Positions 24,997 to 32,838 of a stretch of DNA of 64,000 bases are shown piece after piece. The notes beneath the pieces are model-generated. The model was not told the DNA's origin. It made no database searches and saw nothing but the letters and a program-made list of their open reading frames with translations. Both the position numbers and the translations under genes were made by a program. The DNA lies in the NCBI RefSeq assembly GCF_034120055.1, contig NZ_CP139368.1, positions 2,914,001 through 2,978,000 on the forward strand, in the 5' to 3' direction. This stretch comes from Microbacterium rhizosphaerae. GTDB lineage: Bacteria; Actinomycetota; Actinomycetes; Actinomycetales; Microbacteriaceae. Each line of letters begins with the position of its first letter. Position 1 is the stretch's first letter.

Positions 24997-27012
24997 ATGA
25001 CAGAACCGATTAGCCCACTGGACACGCTGCGGAGCATGGTGGAGATCTCCGCCGAGGACGAGAACGTCTCGGAAGCCTTTGCTTTCAGCGGCCAGAGCAT
25101 GGCTCTGCTCGAAGAAGCCGGTGAGCTTAACGGACCCGAGCGTTTCGGTGCACCGCTCGGCCGGGTCGACGCCCTCGACTGGGATGCCGACACAGGCCGT
25201 CTCACGGCGATCGTCACCGACTTCGCTCCCAGCCGATGGGGTGATGTCCGAGAGCGCCAGGAGCTGCTTCCCGTCGTCAACGAAGCGGTCGCCCAGATGA
25301 CACGGCTGATCACGGCTTCACGCAGTGGCGGCGGCGACAGCAGCGAACGCGTCCTTTCGTATCTGAGCGATATCAGCAAGGACATCCGAGCGATCCGACT
25401 GATCGCAGTCTCCAATGGGTCGTACGAGACGCAGCAGGCGACCCTTGATGACATCGCGCACGCGCCGGCGGACCTAGCCATCTGGGATGCCGGCGACCTC
25501 GCGACTGCTATCCAGCACACCGCGGCGCGAGAGCAGACCATTGACTTCCGCGATCAGCCCGATGGCGGCATCCGTATTCTCGGGCCGATTGGCGAGCGCG
25601 GTTTGAGCTCATACCTGATGGTATTGCCGGGCGACCTCATCGCTGACCTCTACCAGGCGCACGGGGCCAGCATTCTCGGTCGCAACATCCGCGCGTTCCT
25701 ACAGGTGAACAATCGGGTCAACAAGGGCATCCGGCTGAGCCTCACGGAGATGCCGGCGTCGTTCTTCGCGTTCAACAACGGGCTCTCTCTGACGGCAACG
25801 GGGCTGAAGCGAGCCCTCGCGGGCGGCCAGCCGGTCGTCACTGAGATCACAGGGCTCGAGATCGTCAACGGCGGGCAGACCACTGCGTCGCTTCACAACG
25901 CCAAGTACCACGACGGGGTCAGCCTGGCGAATGTAAGGGTCCAGGCGAAGCTCACCGTTCTGCCGACGGTCGACTCCGATGAGATGGCTCTGCAGATCGC
26001 ACGATTCGCAAACAGCCAGAGCCCAGTGCGAATGGGCGATCTGACCTCGAACAACCGGTTCTTCCAGAGCATTGAGCAACTCTCACGCACCGTCGACTTT
26101 GCAGCGGACCAGTCCGGGCGACTCTGGTTCTTCGAGCGGACTCGCGGCCAGTTTGCGACGGAGTCGGCCGCAGCGCGAGCTCTTGGCGCTGAAGCCCGAT
26201 TCAAGCGCAAGTATGACCGCACCCGACGGTTCGACAAGTCCGAGCTGGCGAAGTTCGAGCTTGCGTGGCTCCAGATGCCCCAAGTCGTGGCAGCGGGCGC
26301 CGAGAAGTCCCTCGCTACTTTCATGAATCTCGAGCATGGCCCGGCCTCGGGCGGCGTGCCAGATGAAAAGTACTACCGTCGCCTCGTCGCTAAGGCTGTC
26401 CTGTGGGCAGAGACGGATAAGGTCATCGGTTCACTTGATCTCGGAGGCTACAAGGCGATCGACGTCGGTTACACCATTGCACTCATCTCGAAGCGAACGG
26501 CAGGGCGAATCGACCTCGACGCCATAGCCCAACACCAGGACGCCGGCGACGCATGGCGAGCGGCCGTCGCGTCGCTTGCGCCGGCAGTTCACGAGAACCT
26601 GATCGCGCGGGCCGGGGCCCGCAACGTGTCGAGCTGGTCGAAGACGGCGGCCGCGTGGGCAGGCGTTCAGGAGATCGACTGGGCTCCTGAAGCGACCCTT
26701 ACGAGCTACCGCCCCGCAGGGGACGAGACGCGAGTATCCGTCGCCGCAGGTCAGTCCGCGATCGGGCTTCGCGCCGCCGAGGAGGATATCGAAGCTCGCA
26801 GACGGGTCGAGGAGTACGGGAGCCAAGCATGGTTCCAGCTGAGCTCGTGGGCAAAGGAGACAGACCGTCTTCAAGGCTGGCAGCGGGGCATCGCCTTCAG
26901 CATCGGCAGAGTCTTGGCGTCCGACAAATCTCCTACAGCTAAGCAGGTGACGCAGGCGGTCAAGATCCTCGATGAGGCAAGCAGGCTCGGCTTTGTCCCC
27001 ACTCGCGGCTGA
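24997..27012 (+). CDS. AIPR family protein, Mza-like system
   Basis: About 671 aa from ATG 24997 with GGAGGA upstream. The AIPR signature is clear: 'FFAFNNGLSLTATG' (about residue 256), 'LEIVNGGQTTASLHNAK' (about 287), 'ARFANSQSPVRMGDLTSNNR' and 'RLWFFERTRGQFATE'. AIPR proteins are phage-abortive-infection components whose reaction is not established. It closes the five-gene Mza-like set (Z1, GHKL, two unknowns, AIPR). An 80-nt gap separates it from the methyltransferase gene. Confidence 0.88.
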   Translation: MTEPISPLDTLRSMVEISAEDENVSEAFAFSGQSMALLEEAGELNGPERFGAPLGRVDALDWDADTGRLTAIVTDFAPSRWGDVRERQELLPVVNEAVAQMTRLITASRSGGGDSSERVLSYLSDISKDIRAIRLIAVSNGSYETQQATLDDIAHAPADLAIWDAGDLATAIQHTAAREQTIDFRDQPDGGIRILGPIGERGLSSYLMVLPGDLIADLYQAHGASILGRNIRAFLQVNNRVNKGIRLSLTEMPASFFAFNNGLSLTATGLKRALAGGQPVVTEITGLEIVNGGQTTASLHNAKYHDGVSLANVRVQAKLTVLPTVDSDEMALQIARFANSQSPVRMGDLTSNNRFFQSIEQLSRTVDFAADQSGRLWFFERTRGQFATESAAARALGAEARFKRKYDRTRRFDKSELAKFELAWLQMPQVVAAGAEKSLATFMNLEHGPASGGVPDEKYYRRLVAKAVLWAETDKVIGSLDLGGYKAIDVGYTIALISKRTAGRIDLDAIAQHQDAGDAWRAAVASLAPAVHENLIARAGARNVSSWSKTAAAWAGVQEIDWAPEATLTSYRPAGDETRVSVAAGQSAIGLRAAEEDIEARRRVEEYGSQAWFQLSSWAKETDRLQGWQRGIAFSIGRVLASDKSPTAKQVTQAVKILDEASRLGFVPTRG

Positions 27013-27091
27013 GGGGTGAGCTCAGGCTTAGGGCGTGGCACCAAGTGATGTCAGAAGCCCAGGCGACAATGGAGGGGACGGACGGAGACAC

Positions 27092-28201
27092 ATGACTACC
27101 TTTGCGCTCGGCGAGCTTTTCTGCGGGCCTGGGGGGATCGCCCTCGGCGCCCACCGAGCAGCCGCCGAGGTACCCGGCGTCGAGGTCATCCATGCCTGGG
27201 CGTCGGACTACGACCGCAGCACATGCGACACCTACCTGCGGAACATCCCTGGCGCGTCCACCGACACGGTTATCCATGAGGACGTGCGGAAGCTTGATAT
27301 CGACGGCCTGGCACCCATTGACGGGCTTGCATTCGGGTTCCCCTGTAACGACTTCAGCCTCGTCGGCGAGCAAAAGGGCATCGACGGTACATTCGGACCG
27401 CTTTACCAGTACGGTGTGCACGCGCTTGACGCGCACAATCCGCGCTGGTTCGTCGCTGAGAACGTCGGCGGCCTGCAGAGCAGCAATGAGGGCCGCGCTT
27501 TCAAGCTAATCCTTTCCGCGCTGCAGTCAGCGGGTGAGCATGGCTATCGCCTGTATCCGCACCTCTACAAGTTCGACCAGTACGGCGTTCCGCAACGCCG
27601 CCATCGGATCCTCGTGGTCGGCATCCGCGCCGATCTTGAGGTCGACTTCACCGTGCCGTCCCCCTCGCTCTACGAGTCGATCGATGTGAGCGTTGGCCGG
27701 CGTCTCAGCCACCCCCCCATCGCCCCCGACGCCGCCAACCATGAACGTACGCGGCAGTCGAAGAATGTCGTCGAGCGACTTACTCACATTCTTCCGGGCC
27801 AGAACGCGTTCACCGCCGATCTGCCTGACCGTCTGAAGCTAAACGTGGCCGGTGCGAAGATTAGTCAGATCTATCGTCGACTCGAGTTCGACAAGCCTGC
27901 CTACACGGTCACCGGCTCCGGCGGGGGCGGCACGCACGTCTACCACTGGGAAGAGCCACGCGCGCTGACCAATCGTGAGCGGGCACGCATCCAGACCTTC
28001 CCCGATGATTACGTGTTCGCCGGCTCCAAGGAAAGCGTCCGAAAGCAGATCGGCATGGCCGTTCCCGTGCAAGGTGCACAAGCAGTCTTCACGGCGCTCT
28101 TCCGATCGTTCGAAGGAATTCCGTACGACAGCGTCGCAGCCAATCTCGCCCACCTGGTCGAGCGAAGCGCCGACGAAGACCACCTGGCCATCGCCAACTG
28201 A
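27092..28201 (+). CDS. DNA (cytosine-5-)-methyltransferase
   Basis: 369 aa. All C5-methyltransferase motifs are in order: I 'ELFCGPGGIALG', IV 'GFPCNDFSLVGEQKG' with catalytic Cys near residue 85, VI 'WFVAENVGG', VIII 'QRRHRILVVGI', IX/X 'RERARIQTFPDDYVF' and 'QIGMAVPVQ'. The target-recognition region between VIII and IX is short (about residues 195-275). It would methylate the host copy of the site cut by the adjacent nuclease. ATG 27092 has GGAG 4 nt upstream. The specificity cannot be read from sequence. Confidence 0.93.
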   Translation: MTTFALGELFCGPGGIALGAHRAAAEVPGVEVIHAWASDYDRSTCDTYLRNIPGASTDTVIHEDVRKLDIDGLAPIDGLAFGFPCNDFSLVGEQKGIDGTFGPLYQYGVHALDAHNPRWFVAENVGGLQSSNEGRAFKLILSALQSAGEHGYRLYPHLYKFDQYGVPQRRHRILVVGIRADLEVDFTVPSPSLYESIDVSVGRRLSHPPIAPDAANHERTRQSKNVVERLTHILPGQNAFTADLPDRLKLNVAGAKISQIYRRLEFDKPAYTVTGSGGGGTHVYHWEEPRALTNRERARIQTFPDDYVFAGSKESVRKQIGMAVPVQGAQAVFTALFRSFEGIPYDSVAANLAHLVERSADEDHLAIAN

Positions 28202-28202
28202 G

Positions 28203-29192
28203 ATGGCCGCGCTCGTCCGCGACGATCTGCTTCAGCGCGTCCTGCTGTCGCCGACGGGCGATGGGTGTGACGAGCTTCATGTGCTAACCGGATATGCATC
28301 GGCACAGTTCGCCCTGTTCCACATTCTTGAGTTGCGCGAGCAACTGGGGAGGGACGTCGCAGTTCGCCTGAACATTGGCATGACCGGCGAGGAAGGGCTT
28401 GAGCTCTCCGCACACCAGGGATTCCTCGGGGCGATAAGCGCCCTTTCGGGCGACTGGCTGCGCGTGTCGTACGCGCCGCACGGCGTTTCTGATCACACCA
28501 AGCTCTACGTCTGGAACTGGAGCGGGCTTCCTACCATCGCCTGGTTCGGCTCGGCCAACTACACCGCGCATGGCTTCGGGCTGAGCGGGACCCGCAGGGA
28601 ATCGATGATCCGTGTAGAACCCGAGTCGGCCTGGTCCACCATGGAGTCCGCGACAGCGGGCTTCATCTCCGCGACGGACGAATCCCTGTTTAGCCGGGTC
28701 CACGTTTATGAGGCCGATGCGCCGGAACAACGACGCCAGGTCCTCGCGCCGACGCGGCTCGCGCGGCCCCCTCTCGGAACGCTTGACTCGGTTGACCTGC
28801 CGTTGGTGCAGACGACAAAGAGACCAGGGGAGGTCCACAACGCCGGCGCGGGGCTGAATTGGGGGCAGCGAGGGAGTCGACGCCGATCCGAAGCCTATAT
28901 ACCGGTCCCGGCGGCCGTCGCTCGATCTGGATTCTTCCCGCCTCGCGGCCTTCCCTTCGCGGCACATACCGATGACGGGGCGACGCTTTTCCTTATCGTC
29001 GCCCAGGATGGCGACAAGGCGCTGCACAGCGTGCCCGACAACGGTGCGATCGGGCGCTGGTTTCGGCGTCGGCTCGGGCTTGCCGATACTGCCTTCGTGC
29101 AGACCGAGGACTTGGAACGGTACGGCTCGACGCATGTGACGTTCAGCGCGCTTGCCGATGGCTCATACTTCATGGACTTCGAGCCCCACTAG
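28203..29192 (+). CDS. NgoFVII-like restriction endonuclease (PLD fold)
   Basis: 329 aa, starting 1 nt after the methyltransferase stop. N-terminal phospholipase-D-type nuclease half: 'DHTKLYVWNWSG' and 'AWFGSANYTAHGFG' supply the His, Lys and Asn/Ser residues of one HxK-GSxN motif, so a dimer would form the active site. The C-terminal half ('YIPVPAAVARSGFFPPRG', 'FLIVAQDGDKALHSVPDN') resembles the DNA-recognition domain of NgoFVII-type enzymes. It is intact: the IS481 element inserted exactly at its stop codon, which is preserved in the target duplication. Confidence 0.83.
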   Translation: MAALVRDDLLQRVLLSPTGDGCDELHVLTGYASAQFALFHILELREQLGRDVAVRLNIGMTGEEGLELSAHQGFLGAISALSGDWLRVSYAPHGVSDHTKLYVWNWSGLPTIAWFGSANYTAHGFGLSGTRRESMIRVEPESAWSTMESATAGFISATDESLFSRVHVYEADAPEQRRQVLAPTRLARPPLGTLDSVDLPLVQTTKRPGEVHNAGAGLNWGQRGSRRRSEAYIPVPAAVARSGFFPPRGLPFAAHTDDGATLFLIVAQDGDKALHSVPDNGAIGRWFRRRLGLADTAFVQTEDLERYGSTHVTFSALADGSYFMDFEPH

Positions 29193-30184
29193 GTGTGATG
29201 TCCAGGCAGGTTGTTGAGCCTGCTGATGGGTGGGGCTCCGATGGCGGAGTGGCGCCTGTGCTGATTGTAGAAGTGCAGCCAACGGGGTAGGGCGTCGCGT
29301 CGTTCGCTCTCTGATCCGTAGAACCTGGCGTAGGCCCAGCCGTCGGCGAGGGTGCGATGGAACCGCTCGATCTTCCCGTTGGTCTGCGGCCGGTAGGGGC
29401 GGGTTCGTTTTGGTGTGATGCGGAGCTCGGCGCACGCGTCCCGCCAGGCGAACGAGCGATACGCGGACCCGTTGTCGGAGAGCACGCGTTCCACGGTCAC
29501 ACCGCGGTCGGCGAACCACGCGACCGCGCGTTGCAGGACCGCGATCGCGGTGACAGCCTTCTCATCGGCGCAGATCTCGACGTAGGCGACCCGGGAGTAG
29601 TCGTCGATCACGGTGTGCAAGAACGACCGTCCGATGCGGGGGTGGTAGTCATCGGTCCATTCCCCGGTGCGGCGGGCTGTGGCCGAACGGTTCTGCTTCG
29701 CTGCGTCGCGGCCGAGGTATCGCCATCCGCCGCCGTCGGGGATGTTGCCGAACTTGGTCACGTCGACGTGGATCATCGACCCAGGGTGATCGTGCTCGTA
29801 GCGGCGGATCGGCTCACCCGTGACCCGGTCGATGCGGGAGAGCCGGTTGATCCGGCACCGCACGAGCACCGCGTGCACCGTCGACGCCGGCGTGCCCAGC
29901 TCCCCGCCGATCTGCACCGGCCCGAGCCGGCGCCGCCACCGCGCGCGCACGATCCGCTTCACGATCTCCGGTGGTGTCTTCGACGGCAACCGGTGCGGGC
30001 GGCTCGAGCGATCGGCCATTCCTGCCGGGCCCTCCGTGCGATAGCGGGACGCCCACTTCCGGGCGGTCACCGGCGAGACCATGAACATGTTCGCCGCGAC
30101 GGCCACCGGCCATCGCTCGTCGACGATCAGCCGCGCGAGTCGCAGTCGAGCGCGCGGAGTCAGAGCAGCATTAGCGTGGGACAC
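29189..30184 (-). CDS. IS481-family transposase
   Basis: 331 aa. Helix-turn-helix N-terminus ('VSPVTARKWASRYRTEGPAG'), then an rve-type DDE integrase core: 'MIHVDVTKFG', 'TVIDDYSRVAYVEI' and 'TRPYRPQTNGKIERFHRTL'. Single ORF, as usual in IS481. The stop codon TAG (complement of 29189-29191) lies in the host target duplication just outside the IS end, so the last codons depend on the insertion site. Confidence 0.92.
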   Translation of the reverse strand: MSHANAALTPRARLRLARLIVDERWPVAVAANMFMVSPVTARKWASRYRTEGPAGMADRSSRPHRLPSKTPPEIVKRIVRARWRRRLGPVQIGGELGTPASTVHAVLVRCRINRLSRIDRVTGEPIRRYEHDHPGSMIHVDVTKFGNIPDGGGWRYLGRDAAKQNRSATARRTGEWTDDYHPRIGRSFLHTVIDDYSRVAYVEICADEKAVTAIAVLQRAVAWFADRGVTVERVLSDNGSAYRSFAWRDACAELRITPKRTRPYRPQTNGKIERFHRTLADGWAYARFYGSESERRDALPRWLHFYNQHRRHSAIGAPPISRLNNLPGHHT

Positions 30185-30299
30185 GAAGGCCTCCTGGTTG
30201 CGTGAAGCGGTTCCTTAGACAGCTCCACTTCACAACCGGAGGCCTTCGCCCGTCAGCAGATCAACCGCGATTCACGCAACAACGTCCCTGGACATCACA
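29194..30299 (-). mobile_element. IS481-family insertion sequence
   Basis: 1106 bp. Terminal inverted repeats begin TGTGATGTCCAGG at 29194 and, on the complement, at 30299, extending imperfectly to about 24 bp. Flanked by the 6-bp target duplication ACTAGG (29188-29193 and 30300-30305). It separates the restriction endonuclease gene from vsr, which would otherwise be about 130 bp apart. Confidence 0.93.
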
Positions 30300-30327
30300 A
30301 CTAGGCCCCGTTGCCTATGCTGGAGCA

Positions 30328-30822
30328 ATGGCGCAGGTGCCCGTTCCAGCCGCTAGCAGCGAGGCGATTCGTCGCACAATGGTCGCCAACCGCCGACGCG
30401 ATACGGCGCCTGAGATCGCGGTCCGACGTTTGTTGCACGGCCGAGGTCTTCGGTACCGTGTCGACTTCCCACCCATGCCTAGTCTTCGCGCTCGCGCGGA
30501 CATCGTCTTCACGCGACAGAAGATCGCCGTGTTCATTGATGGATGCTTCTGGCATCAGTGCCCGGACCACTTCGTGATGCCGAAGTCGAATGTCGACTAC
30601 TGGGGGCCTAAGCTTCGCCGCAACGTCGAGCGTGACCGCGCCACAGACATGGCACTCGTCGCGGCGGGTTGGGTCGTCCTCCGGTATTGGGAGCACCGGG
30701 ACGCGGGCGGCATCGCCGTCGCCGTTGAGCGCGAAGTTCTGGCTGCGACGGCCTCGAGGTCGCCCCTCAATCGACACGAAGTGCAGGCGAGAATGGCCGG
30801 CCATCTCGAGGAGATGAAGTAG
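30328..30822 (+). CDS. vsr: Very short patch repair (Vsr) endonuclease
   Basis: 164 aa. Vsr motifs: 'RRDTAPEIAVRRLLHGRG' at the start, 'ADIVFTRQKIAVFIDGCFWH' with the catalytic Asp, 'CPDHFVMPKSNVDYW' with zinc/DNA contact residues, and 'VLRYWEHRD'. Vsr nicks next to T:G mismatches that arise when 5-methylcytosine deaminates, repairing damage caused by the C5-methyltransferase encoded upstream. ATG 30328 has GGAG directly upstream. The IS481 insertion may have cut it off from the operon promoter. Confidence 0.92.
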   Translation: MAQVPVPAASSEAIRRTMVANRRRDTAPEIAVRRLLHGRGLRYRVDFPPMPSLRARADIVFTRQKIAVFIDGCFWHQCPDHFVMPKSNVDYWGPKLRRNVERDRATDMALVAAGWVVLRYWEHRDAGGIAVAVEREVLAATASRSPLNRHEVQARMAGHLEEMK

Positions 30823-31378
30823 GCGCCGTCCACCATGCTGAGAGCTGACGGCCGAGGCGAGTGCGCCGCGCCCGCAACCTGAGGATCACTCGTCGGACGC
30901 GACTCCCAGCTACCTGGTCAGCCCGCAAGGGCCGCCAGCATTCTCCCGCACGGCGTGTTGCGCCTGTCGCGCGCCAGCGAAATCGGCGTAGTTCCGCGGC
31001 TTGCACCGTCGGCGTTTCCCGCCACCGCCCGTATGCCTTTCCTCAGGGCAGCTAACGCACGATGAGCCGAACTCTCGGTAGGGCACTCCCGACACTCAGC
31101 CAATTGGCGATCGGGGTCAGCGCAGTGCTCGACGGCGAACGGCTGGTAAGCGGAGCGCGCCAGCGCGGAGTCTGCAAGGAGTGAGCGGCGAGAACGGAGC
31201 CGAGCTGGATAGCTATGCTCTCGCCGTCGGAGGGACGCGATCCGTTCCTCCACCACCAACACCTGACGACGTTTCCCGGCATCGGCCCGCATACCGTTTC
31301 ACCGCCGTTGACGACAGCGTCACCATGTCCGACACTGGCCGAATACTGAGCATCGAGCCGGCATGAGCGGAGGTCGTG
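30823..31378. other. 556-bp gap between vsr and the integrase gene
   Basis: No gene with a recognisable product. The last 200 bp hold a small open frame (31181-31366, listed separately). The first part (30823-31180) has open frames on both strands but none with a good start site or protein-like sequence. It may be the remnant of the island end or integrase regulatory DNA. Confidence 0.4.
31181..31366 (+). CDS. Small hypothetical ORF before the integrase
   Basis: 61 aa from GTG 31181, with AAGGA immediately upstream. Ends 12 nt before the integrase ATG. Sequence is Pro/Ser/Asp-rich ('PPPPTPDDVSRHRPAYRF') without a helix-turn-helix, so it does not look like an excisionase. It could be spurious. 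Confidence 0.3.
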   Translation: MSGENGAELDSYALAVGGTRSVPPPPTPDDVSRHRPAYRFTAVDDSVTMSDTGRILSIEPA

Positions 31379-32509
31379 ATGGGCACCATCACCTCGTACG
31401 AATCGACGAAGGGCCGCCGCTACCGCGTGCGCTATCGCCGGCCGGATGGCACCGAAACGCAGAAGCGCGGCTTCACGACGATACGCGACGCGCAGCTGTA
31501 CCTCTCCATGGTCACAGTGTCCAAGTCGAAGGGCGAGTACATCGACCCGGTGGCGTCGCGGGTTCCCGTCAGGATGTTCGCCGACAGCTGGCTGCGATCC
31601 AAACGGCCGCCGATGTCGAAGCCGTCGTACTACATGACGCTCGAGCAGGCGTGGAAGAACCACGTCGCGCCGGTCTGGGCCGACCGGGAGATCTCCTCGA
31701 TCCGTCGCTCCGAAGTTCAGGACTGGGTGTCAGAGCTCGCGACGCAGAAGTCCCGCACCGTCGTCCTACGCGCACTGGGGGTCCTCGCCGGTATCCTCGA
31801 CGTCGCCATCGACGATCGTCGCCTTGCGAACAATCCGGCCCGCCACGTCCGCAATCTCCCTCGGAGTGGTCCGGGCAAGCGCCGCGTCTATCTGTCGCAC
31901 GACCAGGTGGCGACGCTGGCGGCGTGCTCCGCCTATCCGACACTTGTGCTGACGTTGGCGTACACCGGCCTCCGCTGGGGCGAGGCCACAGCGCTGCGCG
32001 TGCGCAGCGTGAACAGGCTGCGTCGCCGCTTCGTCATCGAGGAGAACGCGGTGATGATCGCCTACGAGATCCACGTCGGCACGCCGAAGACGCATCGGAC
32101 GCGTTCGGTCCCATACCCGGAGCGTCTCGCTCCGATGATCGAGCAGGCATGCTCCGGCAAGGGCCCGGAGGGACTGCTGTTCGGCGACGGGGTCAATCAC
32201 ATGCGCAACTCCGGCGAGAAGGGCTGGTTCGCAAACGCGGTCCGACGCGCACAGGCGGTGGATCCATCGATCCCGCGGCTCACTCCGCACGACCTCCGCC
32301 ACACCGCCGCCTCGCTCGCGATCAGCTCGGGCGCCAACGTGAAGGCCGTGCAGCGCATGCTCGGGCACGCGTCGGCGGCAATGACGCTCGACACGTACGC
32401 CGATCTCTTCGACGACGATCTGGATGCCGTGGCCACGCGGCTGAATGACGCCATGCCGCTGGTGGCACTGCCGACGGGTCCGCAGACCCGCTACGCGCGA
32501 CCCCAGTGA
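31379..32509 (+). CDS. int: Tyrosine recombinase / phage-type integrase
   Basis: 376 aa from ATG 31379 with GGAGG 5 nt upstream. An N-terminal arm-binding AP2-like domain ('YRVRYRRPDGTETQKRGF') and a SAM-like core-binding domain (about 65-150) precede the catalytic domain. The catalytic residues are 'TGLRWGEATALR' (Arg), 'TPHDLRHTAASL' (His-x-x-Arg), 'MLGHASAAMTLDTYADL' (His and nucleophile Tyr). It points at the 3' end of the tRNA-Arg gene 210 bp away, the usual arrangement of an integrative island. It appears intact. Confidence 0.93.
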   Translation: MGTITSYESTKGRRYRVRYRRPDGTETQKRGFTTIRDAQLYLSMVTVSKSKGEYIDPVASRVPVRMFADSWLRSKRPPMSKPSYYMTLEQAWKNHVAPVWADREISSIRRSEVQDWVSELATQKSRTVVLRALGVLAGILDVAIDDRRLANNPARHVRNLPRSGPGKRRVYLSHDQVATLAACSAYPTLVLTLAYTGLRWGEATALRVRSVNRLRRRFVIEENAVMIAYEIHVGTPKTHRTRSVPYPERLAPMIEQACSGKGPEGLLFGDGVNHMRNSGEKGWFANAVRRAQAVDPSIPRLTPHDLRHTAASLAISSGANVKAVQRMLGHASAAMTLDTYADLFDDDLDAVATRLNDAMPLVALPTGPQTRYARPQ

Positions 32510-32668
32510 CCGCAGAGAGCAGATTGCTCAGTTTTCCGACGGGCCCACGAGACGCTCAGAAGGCTCGATTTCGCCGTTCTGAAACGCCCTTCGAAGCGCT
32601 GTGCGGGGCCTCGTTTGCGGCTCACAGCGTTTTCAAATGCGGCCAAAAAGCGGCCAAAAGTGGGATTG

Positions 32669-32687
32669 TCTGTGGTCTGACCACAGA
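32669..32687. repeat. 19-bp palindrome between integrase and tRNA
   Basis: TCTGTGGTC-T-GACCACAGA is a perfect 9-bp inverted repeat with one central base, just upstream of the tRNA 3' end. Nearby is a tandem GCGGCCAAAA (from 32640 and 32650). The cluster may be integrase arm sites or a terminator for int. Confidence 0.45.
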
Positions 32688-32718
32688 AGAATCCCTGATC
32701 AGAGCCAAAAAAGTACTG

Positions 32719-32790
32719 TGCCCCTGGAGGGACTCGAACCCCCAACCCTCTCCTTAGGACGGAGCTGCTCTTCCATTGAGCTACAGAGGC
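32719..32790 (-). tRNA. tRNA-Arg (anticodon CCT)
   Basis: 72-nt cloverleaf read on the minus strand. Acceptor GCCTCTG pairs with CAGGGGC, D-arm GCTC...GAGC, anticodon loop GTCCTAA with U33 and A37 around CCT (complement of 32756-32758), T-loop GGTTCGAGTCC. The CCA end is not encoded. Its 3' end faces the integrase and is the likely attachment site of the island. Confidence 0.93.
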
Positions 32791-32827
32791 AGGCGGCATC
32801 CAGTCTATCGACCGGACGCCGCCTGCC
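32788..32827 (-). terminator. Hairpin between the MFS exporter and tRNA-Arg
   Basis: GGCAGGCGGC and GCCGCCTGCC form a 10-bp stem with a 20-nt loop just after the MFS stop codon. It overlaps the first 3 bases of the tRNA. No T-run follows. Confidence 0.55.
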
Positions 32828-32838
32828 CCGACAGCAGC

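Larger units (their letters stand above)
6946..32718. mobile_element. Putative defence-rich genomic island next to tRNA-Arg (left edge uncertain)
   Basis: The block between the DUF389 gene and the tRNA-Arg gene holds a tyrosine integrase abutting the tRNA 3' end, four insertion sequences, an XRE regulator, several nuclease genes, a methyltransferase and many unknown genes. Flanking regions are core-like. I searched by eye for a copy of the tRNA 3' segment (TGCCCCTGGAGGGACTCG) between 5.2 and 18 kb and did not find one. The left edge is therefore set arbitrarily at the first island-like gene. Confidence 0.45.

Noticed and set aside
32640-32687. A CRISPR array
   Set aside because: Only two short tandem copies without spacers, and no cas genes in the window.
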